A stretch of 58,352 nt of DNA, taken from the NCBI GenBank assembly GCA_049724395.1, contig JAUGWO010000143.1, positions 1 to 58,352 of the forward strand, written 5' to 3'. The translations under genes and the position numbers were made by a program. The DNA comes from Spongospora subterranea f. sp. subterranea. Lineage: Eukaryota; Endomyxa: Phytomyxea; Phytomyxea; Plasmodiophorida. The notes under the pieces were generated by a model. That model was not told the DNA's origin, did not search any database, and saw only the letters and a list, made by a program, of their open reading frames with translations. Shown here piece by piece: positions 57,447-58,352 of the stretch (within the stretch, counting starts at the first letter, position 1; the number at the start of each line of letters is the position of its first letter).

Positions 57447-57671
57447 TGTGGAAAGTTGATGTTGCTCAAACAGATTGCAATAGCTGAATCAATTTATTAT
57501 TGTGGCGTAATTGCTTATATAGGTAACCTTGGGAAATGGCTATTTATAGCCCAATACGTAAAGTCCGTACAGTCAGCTTTATGTCATGCTCTTGCCGTGG
57601 TTGCGCCGACTGGGGGTACGCACTTTCCTTGGAGAATGTGGGTACTTGAGGCAGGCAAGTTGTATTCAACA
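57447..57671 (-). repeat. 5' LTR of the copia element
   Basis: 225 bp with the same ends as the other LTR. The flank at 57672-57676 is ATCGT, the second half of the target duplication. Confidence 0.95.
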
Positions 57672-57780
57672 ATCGTTAAGGACGGTGCGTTTCTCTCCTG
57701 ACCCTGAGACCTGCAATCCCGGTCTGATGACCTCTTGTGCTGTCCTAATACACAATCGGAGTACTAATCGGCGTCCTGAC

Positions 57781-58010
57781 ATCATGTCAGAAACAGATGG
57801 AACTACTGAAGCAACTTCTCCGACCAGCCGAACGACCAGCGATATGCATACTCCCCATATGTTATGGGCCCTGCTGCGCCTGCTGACGTATCGCACAAGG
57901 TCAAGATGTCTGCATTCCGTGGAATGAAGCTCAACGACGGGAACTGGACCCAGTTCGAATTTACATTCACAGCACACCTACGACAACTGTGTCGTAAGAG
58001 GCCCTACTAA
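57781..58010 (+). mobile_element. Copia gag-like fossil fragment
   Basis: The plus strand reads MKLNDGNWTQFEFTFTAHL at about 57930-57985, the pattern at the start of many copia-type Gag proteins. It is a short broken fragment with no ends seen. Confidence 0.35.
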
Positions 58011-58189
58011 AGAGGGCGTCGGCGAACGTCGAGGCTGCTGAAATACGAGGTTCTATTTGATTCAATATGATGCCCTGTATGAAATGAGGTCCCATAACTG
58101 CTGAGGATCACGGAGTTGTATTTATATCTGACGAGATGTCAATAAATAATCACTGATTTTCTCCACTAATAAAGGGGTTGCATGAATTG

Positions 58190-58240
58190 GGTGTTAGTCC
58201 GTGGGTGTTAGTCTGTGAGTGTTAACACCCAAAATCCAAT
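58190..58240. repeat. Short repeated and inverted GTGTTA motif
   Basis: TGGGTGTTAGTC, GTGGGTGTTAGTC and GAGTGTTAACACCC follow one another. The last is a perfect small palindrome core (GTGTTAACAC). Confidence 0.7.
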
Positions 58241-58352
58241 CTTTGCATATGGTGTTTACAAATCACCAAATACGACTTACGTCAGGTTCAATCGTTTCAT
58301 AAAACAAACAAGACGGTTTGGAGTGCTTTCGGTGGTCAAAGTATCACAATTG

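Larger units (their letters stand above)
51331..57671 (-). mobile_element. Ty1/copia LTR retrotransposon with a nested LINE
   Basis: The element is bounded by LTRs at 51331-51557 and 57447-57671 (TG...CA ends) and by an identical 5-bp target duplication ATCGT on both sides. It is transcribed on the minus strand. Parts: tandem-repeat leader about 55621-57446 (split by the LINE), gag about 54950-55620 with a zinc-knuckle-like end, protease about 54590-54830, integrase about 53560-54420, reverse transcriptase about 52200-53160, RNase H about 51620-52010. It looks broken, with several breaks. The LTRs differ at only about seven positions plus two small gaps, so insertion is fairly recent. Confidence 0.95.

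Noticed and set aside
1-58352. CRISPR array
   Set aside because: All tandem arrays here have contiguous units without unique spacers, and the genome is eukaryotic.

Overview
The window looks like nuclear DNA of a flagellated, chitin-containing eukaryote, most likely a zoosporic fungus (chytrid, blastoclad or aphelid grade). Genes are spliced, with many short GT..AG introns (about 35-70 nt). There are two modular chitin-binding/GH18 chitinase genes and three ciliary genes (IFT122, CLUAP1/IFT38 and a Chibby-like protein). The DNA transposons are of a type common in fungi. This assignment is inference from gene content; no rRNA or tRNA marker was seen.

Layout. 1-7.0 kb is repeat-rich: a damaged Tc1/mariner-superfamily transposase, a 17-copy 62-bp minisatellite, 264-bp tandem repeats and fossil retroelement pieces, one folded into a large inverted repeat. 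7.5-17.0 kb looks GC-richer and carries a triose-phosphate-type transporter (minus), MYG1 (plus) and two secreted, C-terminally anchored surface proteins (minus). 18.0-24.0 kb holds two tandem paralogous chitinases, each with seven CBM18 domains and a GH18 domain. 24.5-35.7 kb is a dense housekeeping block: a mitochondrial carrier (plus), a two-RRM protein with a mitochondrial-type leader (minus), IFT122 (plus) and malate dehydrogenase (minus). 37.8-45.3 kb has the Chibby-like gene (plus), CLUAP1 (minus), a small membrane protein (minus), BUD31 (plus) and a second small membrane protein (minus). 46-58 kb is again mobile-element territory: a pogo-like relic, a Ty3/gypsy fossil, a short Tc1-like element with both ends and its TA duplication, and a Ty1/copia LTR element whose leader is split by a 5'-truncated LINE.

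How genes relate. IFT122 (IFT-A), CLUAP1 (IFT-B) and Chibby (basal body) all serve the cilium and lie within about 14 kb, though not as an operon. The chitinases and the two anchored proteins are secreted or surface-exposed. Three conserved genes (MYG1, BUD31 and the transporter) each carry exactly one surplus base by exon-length arithmetic, which suggests local base errors in the assembly as much as true pseudogenes. Most other gene models close in frame with exon sums divisible by three, which supports the splice sites given.
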